Shown: piece after piece, positions 37,321-47,449 of the stretch
How the letters are laid out: each line of letters begins with the position of its first letter
How positions within the stretch are numbered: the first letter of the stretch is position 1
NCBI RefSeq assembly: GCF_003463065.1
Contig: NZ_QSCM01000001.1
Location: forward strand, 558,001-622,000
DNA: 64,000 bases
From: Blautia sp. OF03-15BH
GTDB taxonomy: Bacteria > Bacillota > Clostridia > Lachnospirales > Lachnospiraceae
Direction: 5' to 3'
The notes under the pieces: generated by a model
Database searches by the model: none
Told to the model about the DNA's origin: nothing
What the model saw: the letters and a program-made list of their open reading frames with translations, nothing else
Position numbers and translations under genes: made by a program

Positions 37321-38682
37321 CTACCAGAGATAATTCTTCCCGTCCTGATAGAATGCCTCCATTGCAAAACGGACCTGTGCTGTTTTTGTCATCGGATCCT
37401 CCATTCCAACGGAAAGACGATACTCGTTTATCTTTAATTTTCCCGGAGCTTTCAGTTCCAGCCAGGTATCTGTCACGATTTCCATGTCCGGAAGCAGTGA
37501 TGAGATCTTGATCTTGATTTCTTGCTTTTCTATTATTTTTCCCGTACTGTCTTCCAGATACAGATAAGCCGGCCAGTCTTTATAAAAAGGAGCCACTCCC
37601 GAATTTTTCCAGACCAGTCTCACAAGCGAGCCTTTTCCTTTCTTTTTTATCTCTGCACTGGAGATCCAGATCCTGTAACCCATATTTTTCAGAACTTCCC
37701 GGTATCCTTCCGGGTACTCCAGCGGAGGAACCTTCGGACCCAGAAAGGTGGTATGCGCTTCCCGGATCAGCTCTACTGTCCGTTCCAGATCTGTCACAAG
37801 CATTTCTTCCATTTCAAGAGAACTGGTAAATTCACCTCCGGAAGGTGCCGTTTTCCAGAAATCTTTCATTGCAGCAAGCGCATTTTTTTCTCCAGTCTGC
37901 TCATATTCGCCGCCCCGTTCTATCCAGCCAAACCAGGTCTTCGTATCTTTTTCATGACCGGTCATATCATTATACAGTCCAAAACCATAGGTTTTCGCCG
38001 CTGCAAAGGGCCTTCTCATCAGAAACATGGCATCAGGAAAGGCTTCCATCCATGGACGGATATACGCTTCCCGGATTTTTTCTCCCGGCAGTCTTGCAAT
38101 TCCTTCTTCATAATTCACATGCCACTCGCCCCAGTGCCCAAGGCTTCCCAGTTCGATATAGCTGATCATTCCATCCTGCCCAAAATGCTCTCCAAGCGCT
38201 TTTACCGCCTTTGCATGACTGTCGATAATCGTCTGGTCCCTGTAATCCGGAGCAAATCCTTTTCCATATTCGCCGTCATACCATTGTCCTGCTTCTCCGC
38301 TTTTTTCATACAGCCACTGCGGAATATCCATATGGGCTTCCGTTCCCGGAAGATCACAGAGAAATCTCAGAACCAGGTGTTTTCCTTCTTTTTTCCACCT
38401 TGCGATCTGATTTTCCTCTTCGATCGCTGTCCAGGCATAGATCCCTTCCTCCGGTTCCAGTTCAGCCCAGGTGATATCTACATACAAAAGAGAAACATCC
38501 TCTGCGACTTCTTCATGCCATGCATTTTTCGCATATCCCATCAGCGGATTCCCGAATACCGCCTGCGATTCCCGATATTCTTTTACAAATTTTCTTCTCT
38601 CTGCTCCAAACATTCCAGCTCCCGCTGCCAATATTGCTGCCCCGATAACGGCTGTCAGCAGCAAAACTGCTTTTTTAGCCAT
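37321..38682 (-). CDS. DUF4832-type TIM-barrel protein at the end of the Pel-type operon
   Basis: A 453-residue secreted or membrane-anchored protein: an N-terminal signal anchor (residues 3-25), then a glycoside-hydrolase-like barrel with conserved acidic and aromatic segments (NPLMGYAKNAWHEE; VDITWAELEPEEGIYAW; YIELGSLGHWGEWH, about 185-200). The C-terminal third is beta-rich (DUF4832-like). Hydrolase activity is plausible because the GELGxxGEWH-type segment carries Glu residues at a barrel strand end, but no substrate is known. It overlaps the DUF4956 gene by 8 bases. In the polysaccharide operon it could take the place of the hydrolase domain of Gram-negative PelA; that is inference. Confidence 0.75.
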   Translation of the reverse strand: MAKKAVLLLTAVIGAAILAAGAGMFGAERRKFVKEYRESQAVFGNPLMGYAKNAWHEEVAEDVSLLYVDITWAELEPEEGIYAWTAIEEENQIARWKKEGKHLVLRFLCDLPGTEAHMDIPQWLYEKSGEAGQWYDGEYGKGFAPDYRDQTIIDSHAKAVKALGEHFGQDGMISYIELGSLGHWGEWHVNYEEGIARLPGEKIREAYIRPWMEAFPDAMFLMRRPFAAAKTYGFGLYNDMTGHEKDTKTWFGWIERGGEYEQTGEKNALAAMKDFWKTAPSGGEFTSSLEMEEMLVTDLERTVELIREAHTTFLGPKVPPLEYPEGYREVLKNMGYRIWISSAEIKKKGKGSLVRLVWKNSGVAPFYKDWPAYLYLEDSTGKIIEKQEIKIKISSLLPDMEIVTDTWLELKAPGKLKINEYRLSVGMEDPMTKTAQVRFAMEAFYQDGKNYLW

Positions 38683-39352
38683 GATATTCTCCGTTATACT
38701 GGATCAGCGTAACATCTTCGACCTGCTCGATCGCCCGTATCTTTTCCATAAAATCCATATCCGTCTGTTTGCAGAAAAGCTCGACTGCCATTTCCGTTTT
38801 CTCCTTACGCATGGTCTTGGATTTTATAAAATATTTTCTTTTTCCGAAGCACCGGATGATCTCGTCTCCCGCTTCGTCTCCGGTATAATGGAGTACTGCT
38901 ATATAAATCCTGCCGTTCTGCTGCTTATGATAAAACAATACGATCATCAGGATCATCACCGCCGCTGCCAGAAGTGCCAGAACATACATCTCCGCCCCTG
39001 CAGTGATCCCCGTTGTGATCGCCCAGAAAAGGTACAGAAGGTCCATCGGATCCTTGACCGCAGTACGGAAACGCACGATCGACAAGGCACCGACCATACC
39101 AAGAGAGATCACCACATTCGTACTGATCGCCAGTGTTACCATACAGGTCAGGACCGTCATTCCTACCAGTGTCACCGCAAAAGTCCTGGAATAAATAACT
39201 CCCGCATAAAATTTCTTATAGACCAGAAAGATCAAAATTCCCAGTAACAGTGCCGCGATCAAAGCTGCAAAAACTGCCGGAATATCATACCGGCCAAATG
39301 CTCCCGATTCCAGTACTGATTTTTTAATCACATCTTTTACGCTCATAATCAT
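38675..39352 (-). CDS. DUF4956 membrane protein
   Basis: A 225-residue protein with about four transmembrane helices in the first 130 residues (FAALIAALLLGILIFLVYK; AVTLVGMTVLTCMVTLAIS; TGITAGAEMYVLALLAAAVMI) and the DUF4956 signature SLGMVGALSIVRFRTAVKDP. The last 90 residues form a small cytoplasmic ferredoxin-like domain. The start at 39352 overlaps the VTC stop (ATGA); an ATG at 39346 has better ribosome-site spacing, so the product may be two residues shorter. DUF4956 proteins are regularly encoded beside VTC-domain and CotH proteins; the molecular role is unknown. Confidence 0.85.
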   Translation of the reverse strand: MIMSVKDVIKKSVLESGAFGRYDIPAVFAALIAALLLGILIFLVYKKFYAGVIYSRTFAVTLVGMTVLTCMVTLAISTNVVISLGMVGALSIVRFRTAVKDPMDLLYLFWAITTGITAGAEMYVLALLAAAVMILMIVLFYHKQQNGRIYIAVLHYTGDEAGDEIIRCFGKRKYFIKSKTMRKEKTEMAVELFCKQTDMDFMEKIRAIEQVEDVTLIQYNGEYHG

Positions 39353-40089
39353 TTCCTCTCTTCTGTTTCATACCAATATTCAAACCCGTTTTTATATCTC
39401 GTCTTCTCATAACAGAGCACATATTTGGAAACAGCTGTAAATTCAGCCGCCTGCGGAGGCAGGATCTCTTTCACGATCTGCGGAAGCAGCTCGGTAAACT
39501 TTACTTCCATGATCAGTTTTCCCGGTTCCAGCACCGGCAGCGTCGGCAGGGTCGGGTCAAACATATCAAAACTGCCGATCGCAGCTCTTACATCCGAATC
39601 AAACGTGATCCGGACGGTTCCCTCATCCAGGATCCACGGCTCCCTGTCATAATCCACGATCGTGCGCGGCCGCATCAGACTGCTGACACACTCCACATAG
39701 AATTCCCTGCAGAGAGGGTAGGGACTTTTCAACAGAAATCCATAGTCTCCATCCAGGATTTTCCAGACTTCTTCTTTTGTAAGAGGGGCACTTTCTTTGT
39801 AAATAAAGCTTCCGAATTTTTTCTTCCGTTCCAGTCTGATCGACCGTTCGCTACAATCATAGATCCGGATACGGTATTTTTTTCGCATCAGAACTCCCGC
39901 TTCTTTTTCTTCAAAGGCACTATTCCAGTAATCGTCAAAATAAAGACTCCTGATCATGTAGCTGCCTGTTCCCGCATGAGGATCCAGTTTCAGAAAGTGC
40001 TTCATCCGCAGCTTCAGCAGTTCCTTTTCACTGGTACTGATAAGATATTTCCATTCATTCCGAAAACATTCTTTTTTTCTATTCTCCAT
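39349..40089 (-). CDS. VTC domain protein (polyphosphate-polymerase-like)
   Basis: A 246-residue protein of the VTC/CYTH tunnel superfamily. Diagnostic segments are RNEWKYLIS near the start, IRSLYFDDYWNSAFEEKE, RKKYRIRIYDCSERSIRLE, then RKKKFGSFIYKES, and LIMEVKFTE near the C-terminus: alternating basic and acidic tunnel residues. In yeast Vtc4 this fold makes polyphosphate from ATP; bacterial versions near CotH are uncharacterised. The start at 40089 has GAGGAAG upstream, and a start 8 codons earlier is possible. It overlaps cotH by 11 bases and the DUF4956 gene by 4. Confidence 0.88.
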   Translation of the reverse strand: MENRKKECFRNEWKYLISTSEKELLKLRMKHFLKLDPHAGTGSYMIRSLYFDDYWNSAFEEKEAGVLMRKKYRIRIYDCSERSIRLERKKKFGSFIYKESAPLTKEEVWKILDGDYGFLLKSPYPLCREFYVECVSSLMRPRTIVDYDREPWILDEGTVRITFDSDVRAAIGSFDMFDPTLPTLPVLEPGKLIMEVKFTELLPQIVKEILPPQAAEFTAVSKYVLCYEKTRYKNGFEYWYETEERK

Positions 40090-41860
40090 AAAGATCTTCC
40101 TCAACCCGACCATCCTGCGTAATGTAGAAACACCTCATTCCATAATTTTTTCCGGAATCCGTTACATAATAATCGAAAGCATCCTGCGTATAGCCGGAGC
40201 TGTTTTCCGCCTGCACTCTCACAAAATACTGTCCGGCCTCCGGAAGATCCAGTTCTGCTTCCGGTAGAAGCTGTCTCTCTGAACGGTAAATGACATCACG
40301 AAACAGATAATCCCTGGCAACCTCTACGGTATACGTGATATCCTCCGCATCAAAATCATAGGAAATATCCCAGTTGACCTTCAGCTTCTGCCCTGTGATC
40401 ACTGGTTTTCCAATATAAAACGGCATAGGCTTTTTCAGGCTCTCCAGATAAAGCTGATAATTGTTCTCCACTTCTCCCGGAATTTCGGAAGCAATCTCAT
40501 CATACGCATCCTCTGTAAGCGGTTCATTCATCTGATCCGGCATGGAATACGCATAAGGCTTTACCACCGCCTGATAACGTCCGATCATTGTGCGAAGTCT
40601 GTCCTCACTCAGATACGTTTTCAGATCCAGGATTGCCTCATCTAATTCTTCCCGGAAAGTTTCCGACTGCAGACAACGCTGAAACAGTATATTTCCCCAG
40701 TAATTGCTGACGCCAGACTCCCAGCTTCCCTGATCGGAAAACTGCCTTTTGACATACTCGCTTCTCATAAATGCCCCGTCATTATCCCAGCAGATAAAGT
40801 ACCAGGTATCCGAATTCAAAGGACTGTACAGATAGGTGTTTCGATTCTGCGTGTCAACATTTCCTGTCAGGATCTGAAAGGCCATCCAGTAAGTCAGGTT
40901 TTCTTTGTCAAAATATTGCTCCAGAACGGTACTGACAGGCTTGGAATAATCATTTACTGCCTCCAGCATCCGGATCAGTTTTCTGTGATCGGAGCTTCCT
41001 TTGATCTCCAGCCGTTCCTCAAATGCCCTCTGGTCATATCCTGCCTCGTCCTCCTTTTTGATCACATCCTCATACCGGTAAAATTCAAAAGAATTGACCT
41101 TATATAACTGTCCGTTGAAATCCAGTCCATGGGCTTTCATTCCTGTTTTATTCAGTTGCTCCACCTGCGTATAAAGTCCATAATCAGAGAAACCTCCATT
41201 CTCCCCTTCTGTCTCATCTTTGACATACAAATGTACAAACTGTGTTCGCAAACTGAGAAGTTCCGGGATCCCTTTCAGCAAGTCATAGGCCAGTTTGTTC
41301 CGGAAACGCATTCCTTCTCCCATATGTTTGTTCAGGTTGATCGTCCGCTGCCCTCTCCAGGTCCCTTTATTTTTCTTCAGTTCAATCTTGTAATTCTTCT
41401 GTGCATAGCGGCTGGAAGTCTGTCCACGAATCTGCACCGTTGCATTAGGTACCTTTTCCCCATAACCGACTTCTCCCGCTTCCGGTCCGTTTTCATCTCC
41501 TACCTGTAAAAGCCCGGCCACCTGATAACGTTCCACTCCCATTTCTTCATAATCAGATACAGAATAGCTGTTAATCTCACTCCAGGAATGATCCGTATTC
41601 TCCGAGGAATTTCCTCTGGAAACCGTCAGATACATGGTCACTACACTGGTGTCATCATCGTTCTCATATAAGGTATCTTTATCCCTGAGATGAATCTCGT
41701 TGATCTCAGGTTTTTCTTCTTTTTCCACTCCAGAGTTTTCGCTTTCCACTTCTGTTGATTGTTCTCCGGTCTTCTGCATGGTCGTAGACATGCAGCCTCC
41801 GCACAAGACAGCTGCAAGAAGTACTGCCAGGATCCCTGCTGCTTTCTTATATCTTTTCAT
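40079..41860 (-). CDS. CotH-family kinase-like surface protein
   Basis: A 593-residue exported protein. The N-terminal signal ends in AVLCGGCMS, lipoprotein-like although the -3 residue is not typical. The CotH kinase domain (about 120-470) shows KNYKIELKKNKGTWRGQRTI, NLNKHMGEGMRFRNKLAYDL, DYGLYTQVEQLN and FICWDNDGAF, the Asp-rich metal segment. A fibronectin-III-like domain follows (about 480-575). CotH in Bacillus is an atypical kinase that phosphorylates Ser in spore-coat proteins. Here it is encoded inside a polysaccharide operon, overlapping pelG by 14 bases, so a secreted or surface substrate linked to the polymer is more likely than a coat protein. Confidence 0.88.
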   Translation of the reverse strand: MKRYKKAAGILAVLLAAVLCGGCMSTTMQKTGEQSTEVESENSGVEKEEKPEINEIHLRDKDTLYENDDDTSVVTMYLTVSRGNSSENTDHSWSEINSYSVSDYEEMGVERYQVAGLLQVGDENGPEAGEVGYGEKVPNATVQIRGQTSSRYAQKNYKIELKKNKGTWRGQRTINLNKHMGEGMRFRNKLAYDLLKGIPELLSLRTQFVHLYVKDETEGENGGFSDYGLYTQVEQLNKTGMKAHGLDFNGQLYKVNSFEFYRYEDVIKKEDEAGYDQRAFEERLEIKGSSDHRKLIRMLEAVNDYSKPVSTVLEQYFDKENLTYWMAFQILTGNVDTQNRNTYLYSPLNSDTWYFICWDNDGAFMRSEYVKRQFSDQGSWESGVSNYWGNILFQRCLQSETFREELDEAILDLKTYLSEDRLRTMIGRYQAVVKPYAYSMPDQMNEPLTEDAYDEIASEIPGEVENNYQLYLESLKKPMPFYIGKPVITGQKLKVNWDISYDFDAEDITYTVEVARDYLFRDVIYRSERQLLPEAELDLPEAGQYFVRVQAENSSGYTQDAFDYYVTDSGKNYGMRCFYITQDGRVEEDLYGE

Positions 41861-43316
41861 GCTCCTGTCTCCCTTCCAGTTTTTTATTCAGAAAATATCC
41901 AAGCCTGGTAAACACCCCTGTTTTATCCTCTGCCACCACCGGCTGTACACTCAGTATATAATACGGAAGTTTCCTGGTATACGCATCCAGCCTGATCACA
42001 GCCAGAAGAAAAAAGATCCCACAGCCAATGAGAAAGCCAAACCCATAATATACCTTCGGAAAAAAAAGAGAAAAAAACGTAAACACAGACGTTCCTGCTG
42101 CAAAGATTCCGGACAACCACAACGCCCCCTGATAATCCGTAAAATACAGCAGAAGCAGCAGCATCGTGTTTGCTACAGCATAAAGCCCATAACCAACGCA
42201 GAGCGTCCGAAAATACCCTTCCATGAGATCATTAAAGCCAAGTGGAAGCGCATTCAGCAGAAATCCTCCCACAGAAATTGCAAGTGCTGTCGTTAAGAGC
42301 TGTTTTAATGCCGTGTATTTCAGTTCCATATTTAGTACCTTCTGCATTTCTTTTCCTGCCTGCTGAATATCACCGATCGCTCCTTTATCATTGAAGAGAC
42401 TATAATAGTTACGGTATTTGGGATAAAAATTAACCTCCACAGAAACAACAAAGTTCACCGTTGTGATCAGGATCGTGAGAAAGGCAGCCAGTGCCGGTAC
42501 ATCATGATAAGGGGCTCCGACAAAAAGCCCCTGCACCTTCACCTGCAGCGGTCCTGCCCACATAATAACCAGATGTGAAAACAGTCCGATATGGAGAAAA
42601 AGCCCGGTAAAAGCCAACGGAAGAAACTGATCCACCCATTTCAGAAAGAAAAATGCACTGCCGTTTCCCTGCGGAAAATACTGGTACAACAGTGCTGTAT
42701 CCCAGAGCATCATGACTCCGTATCCAATAAAGACAGCGATCAGTAAAGCTTCCACATGGGGAATTTTCAAAAAAAGCAGAAACCAGCCGACCAGAAAGGT
42801 CACCACAATGGCGGCTACAAATGCCAGAAGAATCCCTCTGTAATCCTTGATCGCTGTCAAATAGCTCATGGCATTCCAGGTAAGGATCAATTCTCCGAAA
42901 AGCCCCAGACACAGAAAACCATCCAGCAGTCCTGCTCCTGAAAAAGCAAGAAAAATCCCATAAAGAATTCCTCCAACGATCAGCATAAGAGCGGAAGAGC
43001 CCCAGAAAGAAGGCAGTATCGTTTCATAATTTTCTTCATACAGCTGATCTGCTATAAATCTCGTTACCACCATGGAAAGAAAGCTGGTGACTGTCAGCGA
43101 AGACAGAAGCGTATAGGTGATCATACACACCAAAAGCTCTCTGCTGTGTTCGGAGCCCCCGGTCAGGCTGCAGAGAAACAGAACGCCAAGAAGCAGCACG
43201 ATTCCAAGCAGCATCGGTCCGGTACAGACGATTCCTGCATATCCGTAAGCCCGGACGCTTGCAAACAAGCCACGCCTGTTAAAAAGCTTCTTCAGTTCAA
43301 ATCCGATCCCAGCCAT
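41847..43316 (-). CDS. pelG: PelG-like exopolysaccharide transporter
   Basis: A 489-residue membrane protein with about 12 transmembrane helices, of the PelG type (MOP flippase superfamily). It opens with MAGIGFELKKLFNRRGLF, the conserved N-terminus of PelG proteins. In Pseudomonas, PelG works with PelD, PelE and PelF to polymerise and export the cationic Pel polysaccharide. The start at 43316 has AAGGAGGTG about 10 bases upstream; a 14-codon upstream extension is rejected. It overlaps pelF by 20 bases and cotH by 14. Confidence 0.93.
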   Translation of the reverse strand: MAGIGFELKKLFNRRGLFASVRAYGYAGIVCTGPMLLGIVLLLGVLFLCSLTGGSEHSRELLVCMITYTLLSSLTVTSFLSMVVTRFIADQLYEENYETILPSFWGSSALMLIVGGILYGIFLAFSGAGLLDGFLCLGLFGELILTWNAMSYLTAIKDYRGILLAFVAAIVVTFLVGWFLLFLKIPHVEALLIAVFIGYGVMMLWDTALLYQYFPQGNGSAFFFLKWVDQFLPLAFTGLFLHIGLFSHLVIMWAGPLQVKVQGLFVGAPYHDVPALAAFLTILITTVNFVVSVEVNFYPKYRNYYSLFNDKGAIGDIQQAGKEMQKVLNMELKYTALKQLLTTALAISVGGFLLNALPLGFNDLMEGYFRTLCVGYGLYAVANTMLLLLLYFTDYQGALWLSGIFAAGTSVFTFFSLFFPKVYYGFGFLIGCGIFFLLAVIRLDAYTRKLPYYILSVQPVVAEDKTGVFTRLGYFLNKKLEGRQEHEKI

Positions 43317-44721
43317 TTTTCTCTTCCACCTCCTTGTACACGCTCCGGTAATTCTCAATCATTTTTTCCTGTCTGTAATAGAGCCGTGCCCGGTTCTGTC
43401 CGTTTTTTCCCATCCGTCTGCGTCGCACCTCGGAAGCACACATTTTTTCCATTGCGTCTGCCAGTCCTTCTCTGTACATAGGCGGCACATAATAACCTGC
43501 CCGACCGCAGCAATCCTCTTCATTTCCTTCCAACAGTTCTTTACAGCAGCCAACATCTGTTGTCACACAGGGCCGCCTTGCTGCAAAAGACTCCAGCACA
43601 GACAAAGGCTGGCCTTCCGATATACTCGTCAGAATCGTAAAATCCAGTTTTTCCATATATTTTACGATATCTACACGTCCGGTAAAAATGAGGTTTTTTA
43701 ACTGTAGCTGCTCTACAAGTGCATAACACTCTTCCGCATATTCTTCATCATCGACGCCTCCCAGAATATGAAGGCGCACCTTTTCTACTCTCGCCGCCAG
43801 TTCAAAAAATGCATAAATCATAGTTTTGATATCCTTGATCGGTGCCAGTCTCACAACTGCACCGATATCCACCCAGCCATCCGGCTTCTTCAAAGGGATC
43901 TCTGCCAATCGCTCGTAATTGATCCCATTGGCGATCACCCGGCATTTTTCCGGAGCACAGCCCATCTGTATCTGTGTTTTCATTGCATTTGTGAAAAGAC
44001 TGGTTACGCGGAATGCTCTTTGATAAATCATATCTGACAACATATAAAAAAAGGAGATCCATTGTTTCTTGAAAGACGGAACCACCCATTTTGCACGGAT
44101 GATCTCTTCCTCCCGTTCACGGGTATAAATCCCATGTTCCGTAAGAAGGACATCCCGGTTGTTGACATATCCTCCAAGGCAGGCCAGAAGACCTCCATAT
44201 CCGGTACAGATTGCATGATACACATCCGCCTGCGGCACTTTTGTTCCCATCAGATAGAGCACCGGCAAAAGCATGGAACGCATGGTATGAAAGGCATCCG
44301 CAAAGGCAATGTACGGATACTGTTCCTCACAGCACTCTGTCAGAATCTCAAGAAACTCTTCACTTTTCAGAAATGCCATCGGATTGAGTTCTTTATCATG
44401 ATACAGACGGAAGAGAACTTCCCAGTCCGGTCTGCCGCAAAGCATCAATTCTTTGAGACTTTCCTTTTCCTCTTCTGAAAAAATGTGTCTCATTTTTTTC
44501 TTATCCTTCACCTTAAGTGCATCATCCAGAAAGACCTCATGAACCTCTTTGACCTGAGGCGGAAGCTCATAGACAAATTTCCCTCTGCTTTCCGCTTTGG
44601 CTCCAATCACCCAGAGCACAAATTCATGCTCTTTCATTTGATTAATATACTGGTGCATCCATGTGGAAACACCGCCAAACACATAGGGATAGCATCCCTC
44701 TAAAATCAGACAGATCTTCAC
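43297..44721 (-). CDS. pelF: PelF-like glycosyltransferase (GT4)
   Basis: A 474-residue cytosolic GT-B glycosyltransferase. The N-terminus ICLILEGCYPYVFGGVSTW matches PelF, including the GGVSTW loop. The GT4 donor-binding segment EGQPLSVLE (the E-x7-E motif) and TDVGCCKELL lie near residues 375-405. PelF uses UDP-sugar (UDP-GalNAc/GlcNAc in Pel) to build the chain. The start codon is GTG at 44721, supported by GAGGAG 7 bases upstream; the protein has no good alternative. It follows the deacetylase-like gene by 11 bases. Confidence 0.95.
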   Translation of the reverse strand: MKICLILEGCYPYVFGGVSTWMHQYINQMKEHEFVLWVIGAKAESRGKFVYELPPQVKEVHEVFLDDALKVKDKKKMRHIFSEEEKESLKELMLCGRPDWEVLFRLYHDKELNPMAFLKSEEFLEILTECCEEQYPYIAFADAFHTMRSMLLPVLYLMGTKVPQADVYHAICTGYGGLLACLGGYVNNRDVLLTEHGIYTREREEEIIRAKWVVPSFKKQWISFFYMLSDMIYQRAFRVTSLFTNAMKTQIQMGCAPEKCRVIANGINYERLAEIPLKKPDGWVDIGAVVRLAPIKDIKTMIYAFFELAARVEKVRLHILGGVDDEEYAEECYALVEQLQLKNLIFTGRVDIVKYMEKLDFTILTSISEGQPLSVLESFAARRPCVTTDVGCCKELLEGNEEDCCGRAGYYVPPMYREGLADAMEKMCASEVRRRRMGKNGQNRARLYYRQEKMIENYRSVYKEVEEKNGWDRI

Positions 44722-44732
44722 GCTTTATCTCC

Positions 44733-46571
44733 TCAGTTTCTGGCAATTACCACTTCACTTTCCTCTGCACGCAGAAGATAGAGATTTCCGGTAATGTTTA
44801 CAAGCTCACCGCCGGTCACATCTCCCGGCTTCCCTTCATTGATCCTTACCATCAGATACGCTTCATCATATAAATGCCCCAGATGAAGCCTGATTTCTTT
44901 CTCTGTGATCTCTTTATCCACAGTCAACGCTCCATAACGCTGAACAGCACCTGCCAGCTCTGAACCGGTGAGGTTACGCAGCTCTTCGGCCGACTCATTC
45001 AGCCAGGTCATATATTCATCCAGCCGCTTTTTCAGTTTTTCCCATCCAAGTGCCGCTCCTCTGTCTTCATCCAGAAGATCATCCGGATGCATAAAATGGC
45101 TGTTTACGAAGTGCATATTCAATTCAGAAAGAGCTGCCATCTGCATATAGTCATCAATCACTGCTCCGGATATGATACGCGGCTGTTCCACGATTCCGTC
45201 CTCCGCTGTTTCAAATTCCTGTACATAGGCAAATTCACCGGAAAAATAATTACTGGCAATGGAACGGATCTCAGGAAATTTTTCTCCCAAAAGTTTTCTT
45301 CCTTCTTCTGAAAGCACATTGGATGGCGGTACATACACGGACAGTTCTGTCGCCGGAAACATTTTCTTTCCAAAACGGATCAATTCATCAACGGCTTTCT
45401 CCATTGCATCCAGACTGGTCCAGGTTTTATAGGGAAGAACGGTTCCATAATCCACATTTGACAGACTCAGAGGCTGGTGATTATACCCGTGATACCCCAG
45501 TTCTCCTCCCTGATGCAGAATCATATTTCCAAAATACTGGAAGCGCTGCACATCCGTCTGCTCCGTGATCTCTCCATCCGTATCATCTTCGTAGTTTTCA
45601 ATGATCACTCCGGTATACTTTACACCGTGTTTCGCTGCAAGCGTCATCATATCCGGCCACCAGACATTGGAATAAAACTCCGCAATGCTGGTATTGTAAT
45701 CACGTCTAACATACGTTCCGTCACCACTCGGTACCGGAGACGGAAAATCATCCAGATAGAACACCGATCCATTGATCACCGGATAGACACCTGCATCTGT
45801 CAGAAGACTGTAGGAAGCCGCATAAAACCCTCGTACTGCTTTTTCTGTCAGGCCAAAATTATCAATGACAAACTTTCCTTTTCCATAGTTTCTCTCCCAG
45901 ATCAGCGGCATCCCGTTTTCATCACCGATCCTTGCATAGACCCGGGCAGTTTCATCCAGCTGTACCTCCCATGCAGAATCAAAAGGATCCGTGATCATAT
46001 AGGACCTGCCGCCTCCGATCAGGAAATCTTTTTCAAAATAGATACTGGAAACCTCGGCATTCTGATATCCAGAAGAAATGATCCCCAGTTTCTGTTCGAT
46101 CATCGACACATACGTTTCTTTTTGCAGCGTCAGTGCAAACAGGACGCTGCCTCCTTCCTTCACCCAGCTGCAAATGTCCAATACGTTTTCCTTCAGAGGC
46201 TCCAGGCTTTTGAGAAGAACAGTCACGGTCTCATACGGTTCCAGCTCCGGAAGTGTCTGTTTCTGAAGATCCACTACCTCCGTTCCTACACGCATATCCA
46301 TAAAAATCTGCCGGAACTGCGTCCAGGCCTGAATGCTTTCCTCCTGGCTGCTGTCCATTAGGACAAGACAGCTTTTTTTCAGAGAAGAAAACACTTCTTT
46401 TTCCGTAACGATCCGGTCACGGTCTATATAAGAAATCTGTCTTTTTTTCTCCTGATAGTGAATGCCTGCCCTTTCGGCAAAAAGGATCACTGCCATCATC
46501 AAAAAACAACCAAGGATCACCAGGATCCCTTTAAACTGAAAATTTCTGATCTCTTTCAAGCGTCTAACCAA
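44733..46571 (-). CDS. PelA-type polysaccharide deacetylase-like protein (DUF2194)
   Basis: A 612-residue membrane-anchored extracellular protein with one N-terminal helix (about 14-32). A flavodoxin-like part (about 60-250) precedes a deacetylase-like barrel. FYLDDFPSP (about 270-278) supplies the Asp pair and YHGYNH (about 357-362) the two metal-binding His, as in carbohydrate esterases; VPPSN and NSHFMHPDD follow. In Gram-positive pel loci this position is held by a deacetylase-only PelA. The start is TTG at 46571 with AAGGAGG about 10 bases upstream, overlapping pelE by 16 bases. De-N-acetylation of the exported polymer is the inferred role. Confidence 0.85.
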   Translation of the reverse strand: MVRRLKEIRNFQFKGILVILGCFLMMAVILFAERAGIHYQEKKRQISYIDRDRIVTEKEVFSSLKKSCLVLMDSSQEESIQAWTQFRQIFMDMRVGTEVVDLQKQTLPELEPYETVTVLLKSLEPLKENVLDICSWVKEGGSVLFALTLQKETYVSMIEQKLGIISSGYQNAEVSSIYFEKDFLIGGGRSYMITDPFDSAWEVQLDETARVYARIGDENGMPLIWERNYGKGKFVIDNFGLTEKAVRGFYAASYSLLTDAGVYPVINGSVFYLDDFPSPVPSGDGTYVRRDYNTSIAEFYSNVWWPDMMTLAAKHGVKYTGVIIENYEDDTDGEITEQTDVQRFQYFGNMILHQGGELGYHGYNHQPLSLSNVDYGTVLPYKTWTSLDAMEKAVDELIRFGKKMFPATELSVYVPPSNVLSEEGRKLLGEKFPEIRSIASNYFSGEFAYVQEFETAEDGIVEQPRIISGAVIDDYMQMAALSELNMHFVNSHFMHPDDLLDEDRGAALGWEKLKKRLDEYMTWLNESAEELRNLTGSELAGAVQRYGALTVDKEITEKEIRLHLGHLYDEAYLMVRINEGKPGDVTGGELVNITGNLYLLRAEESEVVIARN

Positions 46572-47449
46572 AAAGCCAGAACCTCCTTACTCTGCGAAGA
46601 TAGATAAATATGCTCCTCTTTCATCTGTTTTAACGTATTTCTTATTTCTCTGCCATTTTTCTGTACTGCCAAAAACAGGATCTTTCTTACCCAGAACTCT
46701 TCTCGTCTGTGCCAGTTCCGATCCATCCGCTCCAGGATCTCCTGCACTCCTGCATAATCTTCCAGTTCCATCAGGTTATCCGCCAGACAGATACAGCTGT
46801 GAAGATCTTCATTTCTTTTCAGTTTTTTTCTTAAGAGCAGAGTATATTGGTTTCGCTGCATACGCTCCATCTGTTTTTCCAGCAACCCTTGCCTCAGATA
46901 ATTTTCCATAAAATCACAATACTCATCCAGTACAACCGGATCATCCGGTGCTGCCGCATACGTTCGTTCCATGGTCTGCAGCCTGCTGTCATAATCTTTT
47001 GACAGTTCTACCATGGCTGTGATCGCATAATGTACAACCTCCACGTCTTCATTCAGCCTTGCTTTTTCCAAAAGTTCCATATATCTGGACGGATCATCAT
47101 TCAAGATATTCATAATCAACTGCCTTCGAAGTTCCGGTTCATTGATCAGAAGTGCTTCCTCTAAAGGTACAATATCTCTGTCATTTTTTTCTCTTACCTG
47201 AACATTGTTTTTATAAATCTCTTCATTGATTCGAAGCTTTTCCAGACCGATCGGCCTGCTGTTTTCTTTTTTCAAAAAAAACTGCAGCTGAAGCAGACCT
47301 ATGCACAACACTCCAAAAAACGGGATAAAAATAACAGGAACCATCAGATATCTCTTTCCCTTCAAAAAATGCGTCCGGATTCCGATCCAGGTCAGCACAC
47401 AGATCAGCAGATGAAGGAACAGCAAAATCAAACCACTTATTGTCTGCAT
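46556..47449 (-). CDS. pelE: PelE-like membrane TPR protein
   Basis: A 297-residue protein. Two transmembrane helices lie at about 3-22 and 33-58; the rest is cytoplasmic and helical with TPR/HEAT-like repeats (EPELRRQLIMNILNDDPSRY; EDVEVVHYAITAMVELSKDY; EDYAGVQEILERMD). This is the PelE layout: the TPR scaffold links PelD and PelF. Sequence identity across the family is low, so the call rests on topology and on its position between pelD and the deacetylase gene. It overlaps pelD by 13 bases. Confidence 0.82.
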   Translation of the reverse strand: MQTISGLILLFLHLLICVLTWIGIRTHFLKGKRYLMVPVIFIPFFGVLCIGLLQLQFFLKKENSRPIGLEKLRINEEIYKNNVQVREKNDRDIVPLEEALLINEPELRRQLIMNILNDDPSRYMELLEKARLNEDVEVVHYAITAMVELSKDYDSRLQTMERTYAAAPDDPVVLDEYCDFMENYLRQGLLEKQMERMQRNQYTLLLRKKLKRNEDLHSCICLADNLMELEDYAGVQEILERMDRNWHRREEFWVRKILFLAVQKNGREIRNTLKQMKEEHIYLSSQSKEVLAFWLDA